NCBI RefSeq assembly: GCF_014646895.1
Contig: NZ_BMOD01000020.1
Span: forward strand, 1 to 64,000
Length of the DNA: 64,000 bases
Origin: Deinococcus roseus
GTDB lineage: Bacteria; Deinococcota; Deinococci; Deinococcales; Deinococcaceae
Reading direction: 5' to 3'
In this document: positions 43,246-52,611 of the stretch, piece by piece
How the letters are laid out: each line of letters opens with the position of its first letter
Numbering within the stretch: position 1 is the first letter of the stretch
Translations under genes and position numbers: made by a program
Notes under the pieces: generated by a model
Database searches by the model: none
What the model was told of the DNA's origin: nothing
Seen by the model: only the letters and a program-made list of their open reading frames with translations

Positions 43246-43791
43246 ATGCGATTTGTGCTGTTTTATGGTCCTCCAGCCGCTGGAAAACTGACCACAGCCC
43301 AGGCCCTGTCAGAACTGACAGGCATTCCGGTGTTCCACAACCACATCACCATTGATTTTGCAAAAACGCTGGGACTGGATTTTGACGCGCCACTGTTCTG
43401 GGAACTGGTGGACCAGACCCGACTGAACACCCTGAAGTTTGCTGCGCAGAACGGCATCAGCCTGATCCTGACCTATGTTTTTGCTGCCGGGGACGATGAA
43501 CCTTATATTTATCAGGTGAAACATCTGGTGGAATCCCAGGGAGGCCAGATGGATTTCGTGCGGCTGCATTGCCCAGAACCAGAACTTCATGCCCGCATTG
43601 GCAACCCCTCACGCAAAGCACTGGGCAAATTGACGGATGGGGACATCCTGAAACAGCTCATGTCAGAAAAGGATTTTCTGCACAAGATCTCTGGAGTGGA
43701 CAGCCTGGAATTTGACACCACCCAGAGCACCCCTGAAGAAACGGCCCGACAGGTGGCAGAAAAACTGGAATTGCTGCAGGTTACCCTTTGA
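43246..43791 (+). CDS. P-loop NTPase, nucleoside/shikimate-kinase-like, function unknown
   Basis: 181 residues. Walker A GPPAAGKLT is at the N terminus after a single strand, followed by HNHITIDFAKTLG and a C-terminal TPEETARQVAEKL, as in small kinase-like AAA proteins. A Lys-Leu-Thr replaces the usual Lys-Ser/Thr-Thr. No substrate can be assigned. The start at 43246 is 6 nt after TACCTT (43234-43239) with no ribosome site, consistent with a leaderless message. Confidence 0.7.
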   Translation: MRFVLFYGPPAAGKLTTAQALSELTGIPVFHNHITIDFAKTLGLDFDAPLFWELVDQTRLNTLKFAAQNGISLILTYVFAAGDDEPYIYQVKHLVESQGGQMDFVRLHCPEPELHARIGNPSRKALGKLTDGDILKQLMSEKDFLHKISGVDSLEFDTTQSTPEETARQVAEKLELLQVTL

Positions 43792-43875
43792 CCTTCTTTG
43801 AAATTCCTCCCACCTTCGATCTTTCTCAGCTGAGGTTAGAATAAGCCCAAAACCACAGCAGAAAGAGGCTTACAG

Positions 43876-44634
43876 ATGCGCATTGTTCGATTTGAAAAAG
43901 ACGGCCACACCCACTGGGGAGAACTGGACCTTCAACTGGTGCATGTCCTGACCGGCTTCATGGGCCAAAGAACCGCAGTCAACTTTGACCTGACCGATGT
44001 GAAACTGCTGGCCCCGGCCACCCCCAGCAAGATTGTCTGTGTGGGCCGCAATTATGCCGACCACATCAAAGAGCTGGGCAACCTGCCTGCTTCAGGAGAT
44101 TTGCCCAAAGAACCCGGTCTGTTCCTGAAGGCTCCCAACACCCTGGCAGATCCAGAGCAGACGGTAGAGTACCCTTCATGGACGGAAAACCTGCACTTTG
44201 AAGGTGAGCTGGCCCTGGTGATCGGCAAGAAAGCCAGAAACATCCAGCAGGAGAATGCCCTGGATTATGTTTATGGATACACCTGTGCGCTGGATTTGAC
44301 GGCCAGAGACAAACAGCGCTCTGACCTGCAGTGGTTCCGGGGCAAGAGTGCAGACCATTTCTGCCCGCTGGGTCCCTGGATTGAAACCGAACTGGACCCC
44401 TTTCATTTGCAGGTCACCACCCGCATCAATGGGGAAACCCGCCAGGATGGCAACACCGAACAGATGATCTTTGACATCCCCACCGTGCTGGCCTACGTTT
44501 CCCAGTTCATGACCCTGGAGGTGGGAGATGTGGTCATCACTGGGACCCCAGACGGTGTGGGACCCCTGAGCAGGGGAGACCGTGTGGAGGTTGAGGTGGA
44601 AGGCATTGGTGTGCTGGTGACGCACATCGGGTAA
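43876..44634 (+). CDS. Fumarylacetoacetate hydrolase (FAH)-family protein
   Basis: 252 residues. FAH-fold metalloenzyme with KIVCVGRNYADHIKEL, metal ligands Glu/Glu in HFEGELALVIGK, and Asp in CALDLTARD, then DVVITGTPDGVGPL. Family members act as acylpyruvases, oxaloacetate decarboxylases or 2-hydroxyhepta-diene-dioate isomerases; which is not decidable here. GAGG lies 7-10 nt before the ATG. A heptamer inverted pair follows the stop. Confidence 0.85.
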   Translation: MRIVRFEKDGHTHWGELDLQLVHVLTGFMGQRTAVNFDLTDVKLLAPATPSKIVCVGRNYADHIKELGNLPASGDLPKEPGLFLKAPNTLADPEQTVEYPSWTENLHFEGELALVIGKKARNIQQENALDYVYGYTCALDLTARDKQRSDLQWFRGKSADHFCPLGPWIETELDPFHLQVTTRINGETRQDGNTEQMIFDIPTVLAYVSQFMTLEVGDVVITGTPDGVGPLSRGDRVEVEVEGIGVLVTHIG

Positions 44635-44643
44635 AAGCATAGA

Positions 44644-44720
44644 GCCGAGTGCTGAGAGCCGAGAGCAGAAGGCGTTTTTGTCTGGCTGTTGCCTTCTGCT
44701 TTCTGCCCTCAGCCTTCTGC
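44644..44720. repeat. Inverted heptamer arms enclosing 21 bp (putative empty element)
   Basis: Left arm 44644-44671: GCCGAGT, GCTGAGA, GCCGAGA, GCAGAAG. Right arm 44693-44720: CTTCTGC, TTTCTGC, CCTCAGC, CTTCTGC. The arms are complementary in register, four units each, separated by 21 bp. The same arms enclose the S23/IVP gene at 50046-50482. Confidence 0.75.
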
Positions 44721-44727
44721 CAAAACA

Positions 44728-44755
44728 AACAGCCAGCCTTTCAGGGCTGGCTGTT
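44728..44755. terminator. Hairpin between convergent genes
   Basis: An 11-bp stem (44728-44738 with 44745-44755), loop TTTCAG. The downstream sequence is GT-rich, not a pure T-tract, so termination strength is uncertain. Confidence 0.5.
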
Positions 44756-44781
44756 GTGTTTGCTGTTGTGTTTGCTGTTGT
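44751..44781. repeat. 12-bp tandem repeat
   Basis: CTGTTGTGTTTG at 44751-44762 and 44763-44774, then CTGTTGT. It follows directly on the hairpin and ends just before the stop of the 44794 gene. Confidence 0.8.
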
Positions 44782-44793
44782 TTTGAGTTTGAT

Positions 44794-45051
44794 TCAGTCC
44801 CAGATTTCTGCGAAGTCCACTTTCAGCTCGTTGCCGTGGGCCGGGCTGTTGGACAGGGGAACATCGCTGCGCAGGCGTTCCAGGGAAGCCACCAGGCACT
44901 TTTTGCTTTCATCGTTGTGCATCAGGGTGACCGGTTTGGAGTACACCATGCTGTCGTGCAGAATGTTGGTGGTGAGATTGCTTGCCAGGATCACGAATTC
45001 CTCGTCGGACAGCTCCTGTTTGACTTCTACGCTGTAGTTGTTGATCTTCAT
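44794..45051 (-). CDS. Small hypothetical protein
   Basis: 85 residues, starting MKINNYSVEVKQELSDEEFVILASNL. Soluble and acidic, no family recognised. The start at 45051 has AGGAG 8 nt upstream; the frame is open upstream to 45333 but that part lacks coding character. It is a single-gene unit. Confidence 0.55.
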   Translation of the reverse strand: MKINNYSVEVKQELSDEEFVILASNLTTNILHDSMVYSKPVTLMHNDESKKCLVASLERLRSDVPLSNSPAHGNELKVDFAEIWD

Positions 45052-45374
45052 GTGGCCAGCTCCTGTCCCTCGGGGGTGTTGGGGTGCAGACCCGGAGGTC
45101 CGGCACCTGTGGAAGTGTTGAGGTGTGGATGATGCAGCATCCAGAAGAGAATGTGTCCGAAGAGTTTCTGCCTCTGTCTCTACCTCTGTGTAGCAATTTT
45201 GGGCTGACAGCCTTCTTACTATGTACTCAGAATGTAACGAAATTTTCGTGCCAAATGACAGAAAAGCCGGTGTCAGCGTGAAACTTTGGTTTGATGTCAA
45301 ACGAAGCTGCTTGCATGGATTAAGCCACTTCACGCATGCACCCTGGATCCAGAATGTGCAAGGCTGACCCCAGG

Positions 45375-46757
45375 ATGTCCCTTTCTGATGTTTCCCCTGA
45401 AGACCGCAGTTTGTTCAGCCCCAGCTACCGCAATGTCACCATTGGCCTGCTTCTGACCATCCTCACCACTGCCTTTGAAGCCATGGCAGTGGCCACCATC
45501 CTGCCAGAGGTGGCGAAATCTCTGGATGGCCTGGGTTATTACGGCTGGGCCTTCAGTGCTTTTTTGCTCAGCAACATCATCGGGACCATTGTGGGAGGCG
45601 AGCTGATTGACCGCCTGGGTTCAGCAAAGCCTTTTGCCATTTTTCTGCTTTTGTTTGGACTGGGGCTGCTGGCTGCAGGTTCTGCATCTCACATGTGGGT
45701 GTTCATTCTGGGCCGATTCTTGCAGGGCTTTGGTGCAGGGGGTTTGAATGCTGTGCCCTTCAGCATCATGAGCCAGCTTTACCCGGACCACCTGAGGGCC
45801 AAACTGCTGGCCAGCATTTCCAGTGCCTGGGTGTTGCCCTCGCTTTTTGGACCCCTTCTTGCCAGTTCAATTGCTGCAGCATCTTCCTGGCATGTGGTGT
45901 TTTACAGTGTGATTCCCTTGCTGGTGCTGGTGTCTGTGCTGACCATCCCAACCCTGCAGCGTTACACCCATCCCAGTGAAAATCCTGCACCTTTCAACAT
46001 GGTGCGGTTTCGGTCCAGTGTGCTGCTGGCCGTGGGCGCTGCGGTGATGCTGGCTGGACTGGGGTTGCAGGGAAGTTTCTGGATGCTGCCTGTCACCTTG
46101 CTGGGCCTGGTTTTGACAGGTTTTGCTTCCAGAGGCATTTTTCCTGCAGGCCTGTTGAGGTTTGCCAGGGGGATTCCCTCTGGAATCATTGTACGGGGCT
46201 GCAGTGCTTTTGCCTTCTTTGGGGCGGAAGCCTTCATGCCACTGGGTTTGATTGAGATTCAGAAATTCAGTGTGACCCAGGCGGGTTTGCTCTTGACGGT
46301 GGGCGGGGTGTCCTGGTCCATTGGTTCCATTTTGCAGGCCCGCATGGACTCCCGTGCTGGACCAGAGCAACGGGAGTTTCGGGTCAGGACAGGAATGGCC
46401 CTGCTGAGCACTGGGATTGCCATTGCCGGTTTAAGCATTGTGGGATGGCTCCCTGGCTTGCTGGTGGTTGTGGGCTGGGCCATGTCTGGACTGGGGATGG
46501 GACTGGGTTACGCCACCAACAGCCTGATCATCCTGGGACAGGTGAAAGAAGGGGAATCGGGCAAGGTGTCCTCGCAGCTCAACAGTGCAGAGGTGCTGCT
46601 GGCCGCACTTTCTGCAGGCATTGGAGGCGCACTGGTGGCCTGGGGAAAAACCGCAGACCTGACCCTGGACGTGCCCCTCAAACTGACTTTTCTGATTCTG
46701 GTTGGGGTGTCCTTGCTGACCTGGGTGGCAGGGAGACGGGTGGTGGAGTCAAGCTAA
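45375..46757 (+). CDS. Major facilitator superfamily transporter, DHA2/drug-efflux type
   Basis: About 460 residues with 12 or more hydrophobic segments. The N-terminal helix TIGLLLTILTTAFEAMAVATILPEVAKSL and loop ELIDRLGSAKPFAIFL match DHA2-type drug:proton antiporters, and FLQGFGAGGLNAVPFSIMSQLYP resembles their motif C region. The substrate is unknown. The start is uncertain: ATG 45375 gives a normal N terminus; ATG 45336 and 45354 are upstream in frame. Its stop overlaps the convergent glutaredoxin-like gene by 4 bp. Confidence 0.8.
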   Translation: MSLSDVSPEDRSLFSPSYRNVTIGLLLTILTTAFEAMAVATILPEVAKSLDGLGYYGWAFSAFLLSNIIGTIVGGELIDRLGSAKPFAIFLLLFGLGLLAAGSASHMWVFILGRFLQGFGAGGLNAVPFSIMSQLYPDHLRAKLLASISSAWVLPSLFGPLLASSIAAASSWHVVFYSVIPLLVLVSVLTIPTLQRYTHPSENPAPFNMVRFRSSVLLAVGAAVMLAGLGLQGSFWMLPVTLLGLVLTGFASRGIFPAGLLRFARGIPSGIIVRGCSAFAFFGAEAFMPLGLIEIQKFSVTQAGLLLTVGGVSWSIGSILQARMDSRAGPEQREFRVRTGMALLSTGIAIAGLSIVGWLPGLLVVVGWAMSGLGMGLGYATNSLIILGQVKEGESGKVSSQLNSAEVLLAALSAGIGGALVAWGKTADLTLDVPLKLTFLILVGVSLLTWVAGRRVVESS

Positions 46758-47032
46758 CCCGCCCGGATGTCCAGCAACCCATGCTGGTTGAGCATCACAT
46801 TCAGGTCCCAGATTCTGGGTACAAAGCGGTAGTCCTGGCCCACGGCCACCGTGGGAATTCTGCGTTTGCCCGCCTGCACCTGTTCCAGCAGCATTGCAGC
46901 TTCCTCGTCCTGTTCGATGTCAATGTAGGTGTAGCGCACCCCGATGGTGTCCAGATAAGCGCGCAACCCCCGAACGTCGCTGCACCAGGAGGTGCCGTAA
47001 AGGGTGACTCTGGGCGGGGTGCTTTTTCTCAT
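46754..47032 (-). CDS. Monothiol-type glutaredoxin-like protein
   Basis: 92 residues with the thioredoxin fold of the mycoredoxin/glutaredoxin group: VTLYGTSWCSDVRGLRAYLDTIGVRYTYIDIEQDEEAAMLL and cis-Pro in RRIPTVAVG. The active site is CSDV, so only the first Cys remains. It may act by a monothiol mechanism or as a thiol-binding protein. It lies 24 bp downstream of the YidB-like gene on the same strand and may be cotranscribed. Confidence 0.8.
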   Translation of the reverse strand: MRKSTPPRVTLYGTSWCSDVRGLRAYLDTIGVRYTYIDIEQDEEAAMLLEQVQAGKRRIPTVAVGQDYRFVPRIWDLNVMLNQHGLLDIRAG

Positions 47033-47056
47033 GTCAGGTTTCTCCTGAAAAGGGAT

Positions 47057-47449
47057 TTACAGTCTGGGCACATCCAGTTTTTCCTGGGCCTGGGACACCA
47101 GGGCGTGGCTGTTGTGGTTGACGGAGCCGTCTGGGGTGAGCTGGTCAATGAACTGGGGCAGGTTCTGGGCCACCAGACTGAGCAGTTCGTTGCGTTCCAT
47201 GCCGGTCTGGTCTGCCACCTGATCGATGTTTTCTGACCCCAGAGCGGATTCCAGTTCGGGAACCGTGATCTGAGCGTTGCTTCCGGTGCTGACCCAGCTT
47301 CCCACGGCGTGTTTGGTGCTGTCGTTGCCCCGCTGCAGTTTGGAGAGCAGGTTTTCCAGCCCACCAGATTGCTGCAGAAGCATGAAAAGGATTTTGAGGA
47401 TGGTCCCATTGTTGTTGAGCAACTGTCCAAGCGAGTCAAGAAGTCCCAT
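47057..47449 (-). CDS. YidB-like (DUF937) protein
   Basis: 130 residues, starting MGLLDSLGQLLNNNG. The pattern SGGLENLLSKLQRGN, AVGSWVSTGSNAQITVPELESALGSENIDQVADQTGM and LLSLVAQNLPQFIDQLTPDG matches YidB/DUF937 proteins of unknown function. Helical, soluble, no signal peptide. Confidence 0.8.
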   Translation of the reverse strand: MGLLDSLGQLLNNNGTILKILFMLLQQSGGLENLLSKLQRGNDSTKHAVGSWVSTGSNAQITVPELESALGSENIDQVADQTGMERNELLSLVAQNLPQFIDQLTPDGSVNHNSHALVSQAQEKLDVPRL

Positions 47450-47707
47450 AGGGTCAGTCTAGGAAGCCTGCTGCTGCGACTCTTGGAGGTTTTTTACATT
47501 TGCTGGCATCTTTCTCTTGAGGGTTTGCTCATCAAGCAGATCTTGCAGAACAGGTATGCTGAATCTGTCTTACATCTCGAAGTTTCTCCTTCTGTGCAGG
47601 GGTTCTGTGGTGTCCAGAGTTGTCCCGTTGAGGGTTCCCCCTAGACAAAAAACTGGATACGGCCTAAAATTATACTTAGTTCAATTATCTTAAGAGGAGA
47701 TGACCTC

Positions 47708-50035
47708 ATGAAAGTAAAAACCGCTGCCGTGATCGGGGCAGGAACCATGGGTGCGGCCATCGCGGCCCACCTCGCCAATGCTGGCATTCCCACCCTGCTG
47801 CTGGACATTGTGCTTCCTGACCAGAAAGACCGCAATTTCCTGGCCAAACAGGGCCTGGACCGTGCCCTCAAAGCCAGCCCTGCTGCCTTCATGGACAGGG
47901 ACCGCGCCAAATTGATCAAAATTGGCAACCTGGAAGACAACCTGAAAGACCTTGCAAAGGTGGACTGGGTTGTGGAAGCCATCATTGAAAAACTGGATGC
48001 CAAAAAAGCCCTCTGGGAAAAACTCGATGGTCTGGTGAAACCCTCCACCATCGTTTCCAGCAACAGTTCGGGCATCCCCATGCACCTGCAAATTGAAGGC
48101 CGCAGCGATGCTTTCAAACGCCAGTTTGTGGGCACCCACTTCTTCAACCCGCCCAGATACCTGCACCTGCTGGAAGTGATCCCCACCCCCAGCACCGACC
48201 CTGAAGTGGTCCAGACCATCTCTGAATTCGGAGACAAAGTGCTCGGAAAAGGCATCGTGAATGCCAACGATGTGCCCGGTTTTGTGGCCAACCGCATCGG
48301 GGTGTATGGGATGGTGCGCACCCTCAAACACATGCACGACACGGGCCTCTCCATTGATGAGGTGGACGCCCTGACCGGACCCATCATGGGCCGTCCCAAG
48401 AGTGCCACCATGCGCACTGCAGATCTGACCGGACTGGACGTGCTGAGCCACGTTGCCGGAGATTTGCAGAAAGCCACCCCCGAAGATGAGGATTTCACCC
48501 TCACCCCCATGTTCCAGACCCTGATCCACAGCAAATGGCTGGGAGACAAAACGGGACAGGGCTTCTACAAAAAGGTCAAGGAAAACGGCAAGAGCGTGAT
48601 CCTGACTTTAGAGCCTGAAACCATGGAGTACGTCAACAAGGGCAAAACCCGCCTTGCAGAACTGGAACCCCTCAAAGGCCTGCCTCTGCCAGAACGCATC
48701 AAGGGTTTGACCCAGCTGAATGGCAGGTACGGCGAATTCATGCGCAAGGTCATGATGGACACCTTCTGGTACTCTGCCAAGATGGCCGGAAATGTCTCCA
48801 ACACTGTTGTGGACATTGACAACGCACTGAAGTGGGGTTTCGGCTGGGAACTGGGTCCTTTTGAAACCATGGACGTGCTGGGCGTGCAAAACGTGGTGGC
48901 CTACCTTGAGAAAGACGGCCGCACCCTGCCCCCCCTGCTGCAAGCCATGAAAGACAGTGGTCGCACCTCGTTCTATCAGGACGGTGAAGTGGTCGATGTC
49001 AAGGGACAGCCCGAAAAATACCAGGCCCCCTACATGATCCTCAAGGACCTCAAGAAAGATGCCACCAAAGTGGTCAAATCCCGCCCTGGAGCCAGCCTGC
49101 TGGACATTGGCGATGGGGTGCTGCTGCTGGAATTCCACAGCAAGATGAACAGCCTGGGTGAAGACGCCATTAATATGGTGTTCACAGCACACAAAATCAT
49201 CGAGGAACAGGGCTTTGTGGGCCTCGTGATGGGCAACCAGGGTGACAACTTCAGTGCAGGAGCGAATTTGCCCCTGATCCTGCTGAACGCCCAGAACGGT
49301 GACTGGGACGAAATCGACATGGCGATCCGCCAGTTTCAGCGTGCCACCACCTCCCTGCGGTTCAGTCCCCATCCCACGGTGGTGGCCCCTTTCAATCTGG
49401 CCCTTGGTGGAGGATGCGAATTCTCCCTGCACGGCGACCACACCCAGGCCAGCGCAGAAACTTACATGGGTCTGGTGGAGGTCGGCGTGGGCCTGCTTCC
49501 CGGTGGTGGCGGAACCAAAGAAATGTACCTGCGTTTCGTGGACGAGCTGCCTGCCAATGCTCCTCTGCTGCCTGCCCTGCAACGTGCCTTTGAGACCATC
49601 GCACTGGCCAAAACCAGCACCAGCGCACTGGAAGCCAAAAAACTCGGTTACCTGCGCGACAGTGACGGCATCAGCATGAATCGGGACCGCCTGATTCAGG
49701 ACGCCAAAGCCAAAGTGCTGGAACTCTCCCGCAACTACGTGGCCCCCACCCCCAGACAGGACATCCCCGTGATGGGCGAAAACGGCTACGCAGCCATCCA
49801 GAGCGCCCTTTACGGCATGGTGGAAGGTGGATTTGCCAGCGAACATGACCGTGAAGTCTCCCTGGCCGTGGCCCGTGTGCTCTGCGGTGGCCGCACCAAC
49901 AACAGAAATGCCCGTGTGAGCGAGCAATTCCTGCTGGATCTGGAACGCGAGAACTTCCTGTACCTGTGCGGCAAGCGCAAGACGCAGGAAAGAATCGCTC
50001 ATATGCTGAAAACAGGGAAGCCACTGAGGAATTGA
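47708..50035 (+). CDS. fadN: 3-hydroxyacyl-CoA dehydrogenase/enoyl-CoA hydratase fusion (FadN-like)
   Basis: 775 residues. Bifunctional beta-oxidation enzyme in the FadN (YusL) order: an N-terminal NAD-binding domain with GAGTMGAAIAAHLANAG, the dehydrogenase domains to about 410, then a C-terminal crotonase-like domain with NFSAGANLPLILL and LVEVGVGLLPGGGGTKEM. It converts enoyl-CoA to 3-ketoacyl-CoA. The start has AGAGGAG 8 nt upstream. The partner thiolase lies 466 bp downstream, separated by the S23/IVP gene and its heptamer arms, where the two are normally adjacent. Confidence 0.93.
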   Translation: MKVKTAAVIGAGTMGAAIAAHLANAGIPTLLLDIVLPDQKDRNFLAKQGLDRALKASPAAFMDRDRAKLIKIGNLEDNLKDLAKVDWVVEAIIEKLDAKKALWEKLDGLVKPSTIVSSNSSGIPMHLQIEGRSDAFKRQFVGTHFFNPPRYLHLLEVIPTPSTDPEVVQTISEFGDKVLGKGIVNANDVPGFVANRIGVYGMVRTLKHMHDTGLSIDEVDALTGPIMGRPKSATMRTADLTGLDVLSHVAGDLQKATPEDEDFTLTPMFQTLIHSKWLGDKTGQGFYKKVKENGKSVILTLEPETMEYVNKGKTRLAELEPLKGLPLPERIKGLTQLNGRYGEFMRKVMMDTFWYSAKMAGNVSNTVVDIDNALKWGFGWELGPFETMDVLGVQNVVAYLEKDGRTLPPLLQAMKDSGRTSFYQDGEVVDVKGQPEKYQAPYMILKDLKKDATKVVKSRPGASLLDIGDGVLLLEFHSKMNSLGEDAINMVFTAHKIIEEQGFVGLVMGNQGDNFSAGANLPLILLNAQNGDWDEIDMAIRQFQRATTSLRFSPHPTVVAPFNLALGGGCEFSLHGDHTQASAETYMGLVEVGVGLLPGGGGTKEMYLRFVDELPANAPLLPALQRAFETIALAKTSTSALEAKKLGYLRDSDGISMNRDRLIQDAKAKVLELSRNYVAPTPRQDIPVMGENGYAAIQSALYGMVEGGFASEHDREVSLAVARVLCGGRTNNRNARVSEQFLLDLERENFLYLCGKRKTQERIAHMLKTGKPLRN

Positions 50036-50045
50036 TGGGGGATTT

Positions 50046-50073
50046 GCCGAGGGCTGAGCGCCGAGCGCCGAGG
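50046..50073 (+). repeat. Left heptamer arm of the S23/IVP element
   Basis: GCCGAGG, GCTGAGC, GCCGAGC and GCCGAGG in tandem (fitting GC[CT]GANN), beginning 11 bp past the fadN stop. It is the reverse complement, in register, of the right arm at 50455-50482. Confidence 0.85.
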
Positions 50074-50078
50074 GCAAA

Positions 50079-50486
50079 ATGCTAGAGATGAAGCGACTGA
50101 GTGCAGAAGGATATTTTTCTTTCGAAGACTACGAAGTTTACCACCTCGCATTGGACCTTTCAGCACAGGTGTACAGGTTGACGGCTGGTTTTCCAGAAGT
50201 GGAACGGTTTGGTTTGACCAACCAATTGCGCAGGGCAGCAAACTCAATTGCCCTGAACATTGCGGAGGGGAGAGGCAGAGGAACAGACCGGGAGTTTGCA
50301 AGGTTCCTCCTGATCAGCAGAGGTTCGCTCTTTGAAGTGGTGAGCGGTTTTCATCTGGCGGTCAGGCTGGTATTTCTGCAGGAAGGAGAAGTCAGGGAGA
50401 TGTTTCAAAAAGCCCATACGCTTTCAGGGAAACTCTCTGCACTTGTCCACAAGCTCTCGGCCCTCGGCTCTCGGCCCTCAGCCTGA
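50079..50486 (+). CDS. Four-helix-bundle protein of the 23S rRNA intervening-sequence (S23/IVP) family
   Basis: 135 residues. Sequence EDYEVYHLALDLSAQVYRLTAGFP...LTNQLRRAANSIALNIAEGRGRGTDREFARFLLISRGSLFEVVSGFHLA is typical of the S23/IVP four-helix-bundle family, whose prototypes sit in rRNA intervening sequences of Leptospira and Coxiella and which includes the Avd-type DGR accessory protein. No rRNA, reverse transcriptase or variable repeat is near. The last residues (LSALGSRPSA) are encoded by the right heptamer arm. It sits between fadN and fadA with inverted arms on both sides. Start ATG 50079 or 50088; no strong ribosome site. Confidence 0.85.
   Translation: MLEMKRLSAEGYFSFEDYEVYHLALDLSAQVYRLTAGFPEVERFGLTNQLRRAANSIALNIAEGRGRGTDREFARFLLISRGSLFEVVSGFHLAVRLVFLQEGEVREMFQKAHTLSGKLSALVHKLSALGSRPSA
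50455..50482 (+). repeat. Right heptamer arm of the S23/IVP element
   Basis: TCTCGGC, CCTCGGC, TCTCGGC and CCTCAGC in tandem. They form the end of the S23/IVP reading frame; its TGA lies 1 bp past the arm. The ribosome site of the thiolase gene follows 8 bp later. Confidence 0.85.
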
Positions 50487-50501
50487 ACAAGGAGAAGTAT
50501 T

Positions 50502-51674
<1,173 letters not shown>

Positions 51675-51721
51675 GCAATAAAGATTTCTGCGGGTCAAGA
51701 TCCCCCTGGCGTTCGAGGCTG

Positions 51722-51741
51722 TCCCCCTTATTAAGGGGGAT
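51722..51741 (+). terminator. Thiolase terminator
   Basis: TCCCCCTTA pairs with TAAGGGGGA with a very short loop, followed by TTTCTCTTG. Confidence 0.7.
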
Positions 51742-51760
51742 TTCTCTTGTTGGACAGCAG

Positions 51761-51792
51761 AAAAGGTCCCTCAGCAGCTGGAGGGACCTTTA
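51761..51792 (-). terminator. Terminator of the HAD gene
   Basis: AAAGGTCCCTC (51762-51772) pairs with GAGGGACCTTT (51781-51791), followed by T residues on the minus strand. Confidence 0.75.
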
Positions 51793-51807
51793 AAGCACAT
51801 GGACCTG

Positions 51808-52551
51808 TCAAACCAGTTGCCGTGCTCCAAATTTGCGGGTGAACTCCTCCAGATACAGTTTGGGAATCTGCAGTTCTTTTTGCAGTTCCACATCTGAAGG
51901 AATGTGGTATCCCCAGGTGGCCCAGGTGGCTTTGGTGAAGCCGTTTTGCTGTGCCACCTGAATGTTGGGCAGGTTGTCGTCTATGAAAACAATCTGGTCT
52001 TTCTGGACGTTTTCAAAGAGGGCAATCTGGTTCAGGGCCTGAATCTTGTCTTTCTGGCTGCCGAAGATGTGCTCCTCAGGGATGTACACGCCCAGGCTTT
52101 TCAGGATGAGCTGGATGGAAGGGGTGTCCTTTGCAGACACGATGTAGAGCTTGTGGCTGCGGTTTTGCAGCACCTCCCCGATTCTGGGGTACAGGGTGTG
52201 CATGGCCAGCCAGCGTTCTTCGTGCTGGGTCTGGAAGGTCTGCCTGAGGGTTTCGAAATGGCTTTCAAAGCGGGCTTTAAGGGCAGCATCAATGCTGTCG
52301 TAATGGGTCTTGAAGTCTTCCTGGGTCTGAAAATCAATGTTTTCCTGCAGGAAGGGCACAATGAAATGTCCGTTGTGGCGCACAAAGTTGCGGTTGGCTG
52401 CAAAGCTGGCCTTGAAGGCATCAGGAATGCCGATCAACTGGCTTTCGTCCAGGTCAGAGGGGCTGTTCTGGTGCCAGGCATTCCAGGCAATCAGCAGGCA
52501 TTCATTGAGTCCGTCGCAGATCACGCCATCAAAATCAAGGGCTAAAATCAT
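51808..52551 (-). CDS. HAD-superfamily hydrolase
   Basis: 247 residues. Motif I LDFDGVICDG is at the N terminus, motif II in LYIVSAKDTPS, and motif IV VFIDDNLPN near the C terminus; an inserted helical cap occupies about 15-115. Probably a small-molecule phosphatase; substrate unknown. The start at 52551 (MILALDFDG) has AAGG 6 nt upstream; ATG 52557 is too close to that site. It is isolated from the DJ-1 gene by a terminator. Confidence 0.8.
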   Translation of the reverse strand: MILALDFDGVICDGLNECLLIAWNAWHQNSPSDLDESQLIGIPDAFKASFAANRNFVRHNGHFIVPFLQENIDFQTQEDFKTHYDSIDAALKARFESHFETLRQTFQTQHEERWLAMHTLYPRIGEVLQNRSHKLYIVSAKDTPSIQLILKSLGVYIPEEHIFGSQKDKIQALNQIALFENVQKDQIVFIDDNLPNIQVAQQNGFTKATWATWGYHIPSDVELQKELQIPKLYLEEFTRKFGARQLV

Positions 52552-52568
52552 GGGCATCCTTTCCAGAA

Positions 52569-52602
52569 AAAACCAGAGGCGCACAAGTGCACGCCTCTGG
52601 TT
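52569..52602 (-). terminator. Terminator after the DJ-1/cupin pair
   Basis: ACCAGAGGCG (52572-52581) pairs with CGCCTCTGGT (52592-52601). On the minus strand six T residues follow. Confidence 0.85.
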
Positions 52603-52611
52603 GTTGGGGTC

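Noticed and set aside
48608..50077. A 489-codon minus-strand frame across fadN
   Set aside because: Antisense to a gene with intact dehydrogenase and crotonase motifs; no ribosome site or recognisable protein.
50079..50486. Diversity-generating retroelement, because the four-helix protein resembles Avd
   Set aside because: No reverse transcriptase, template repeat or variable-repeat target is present near it.
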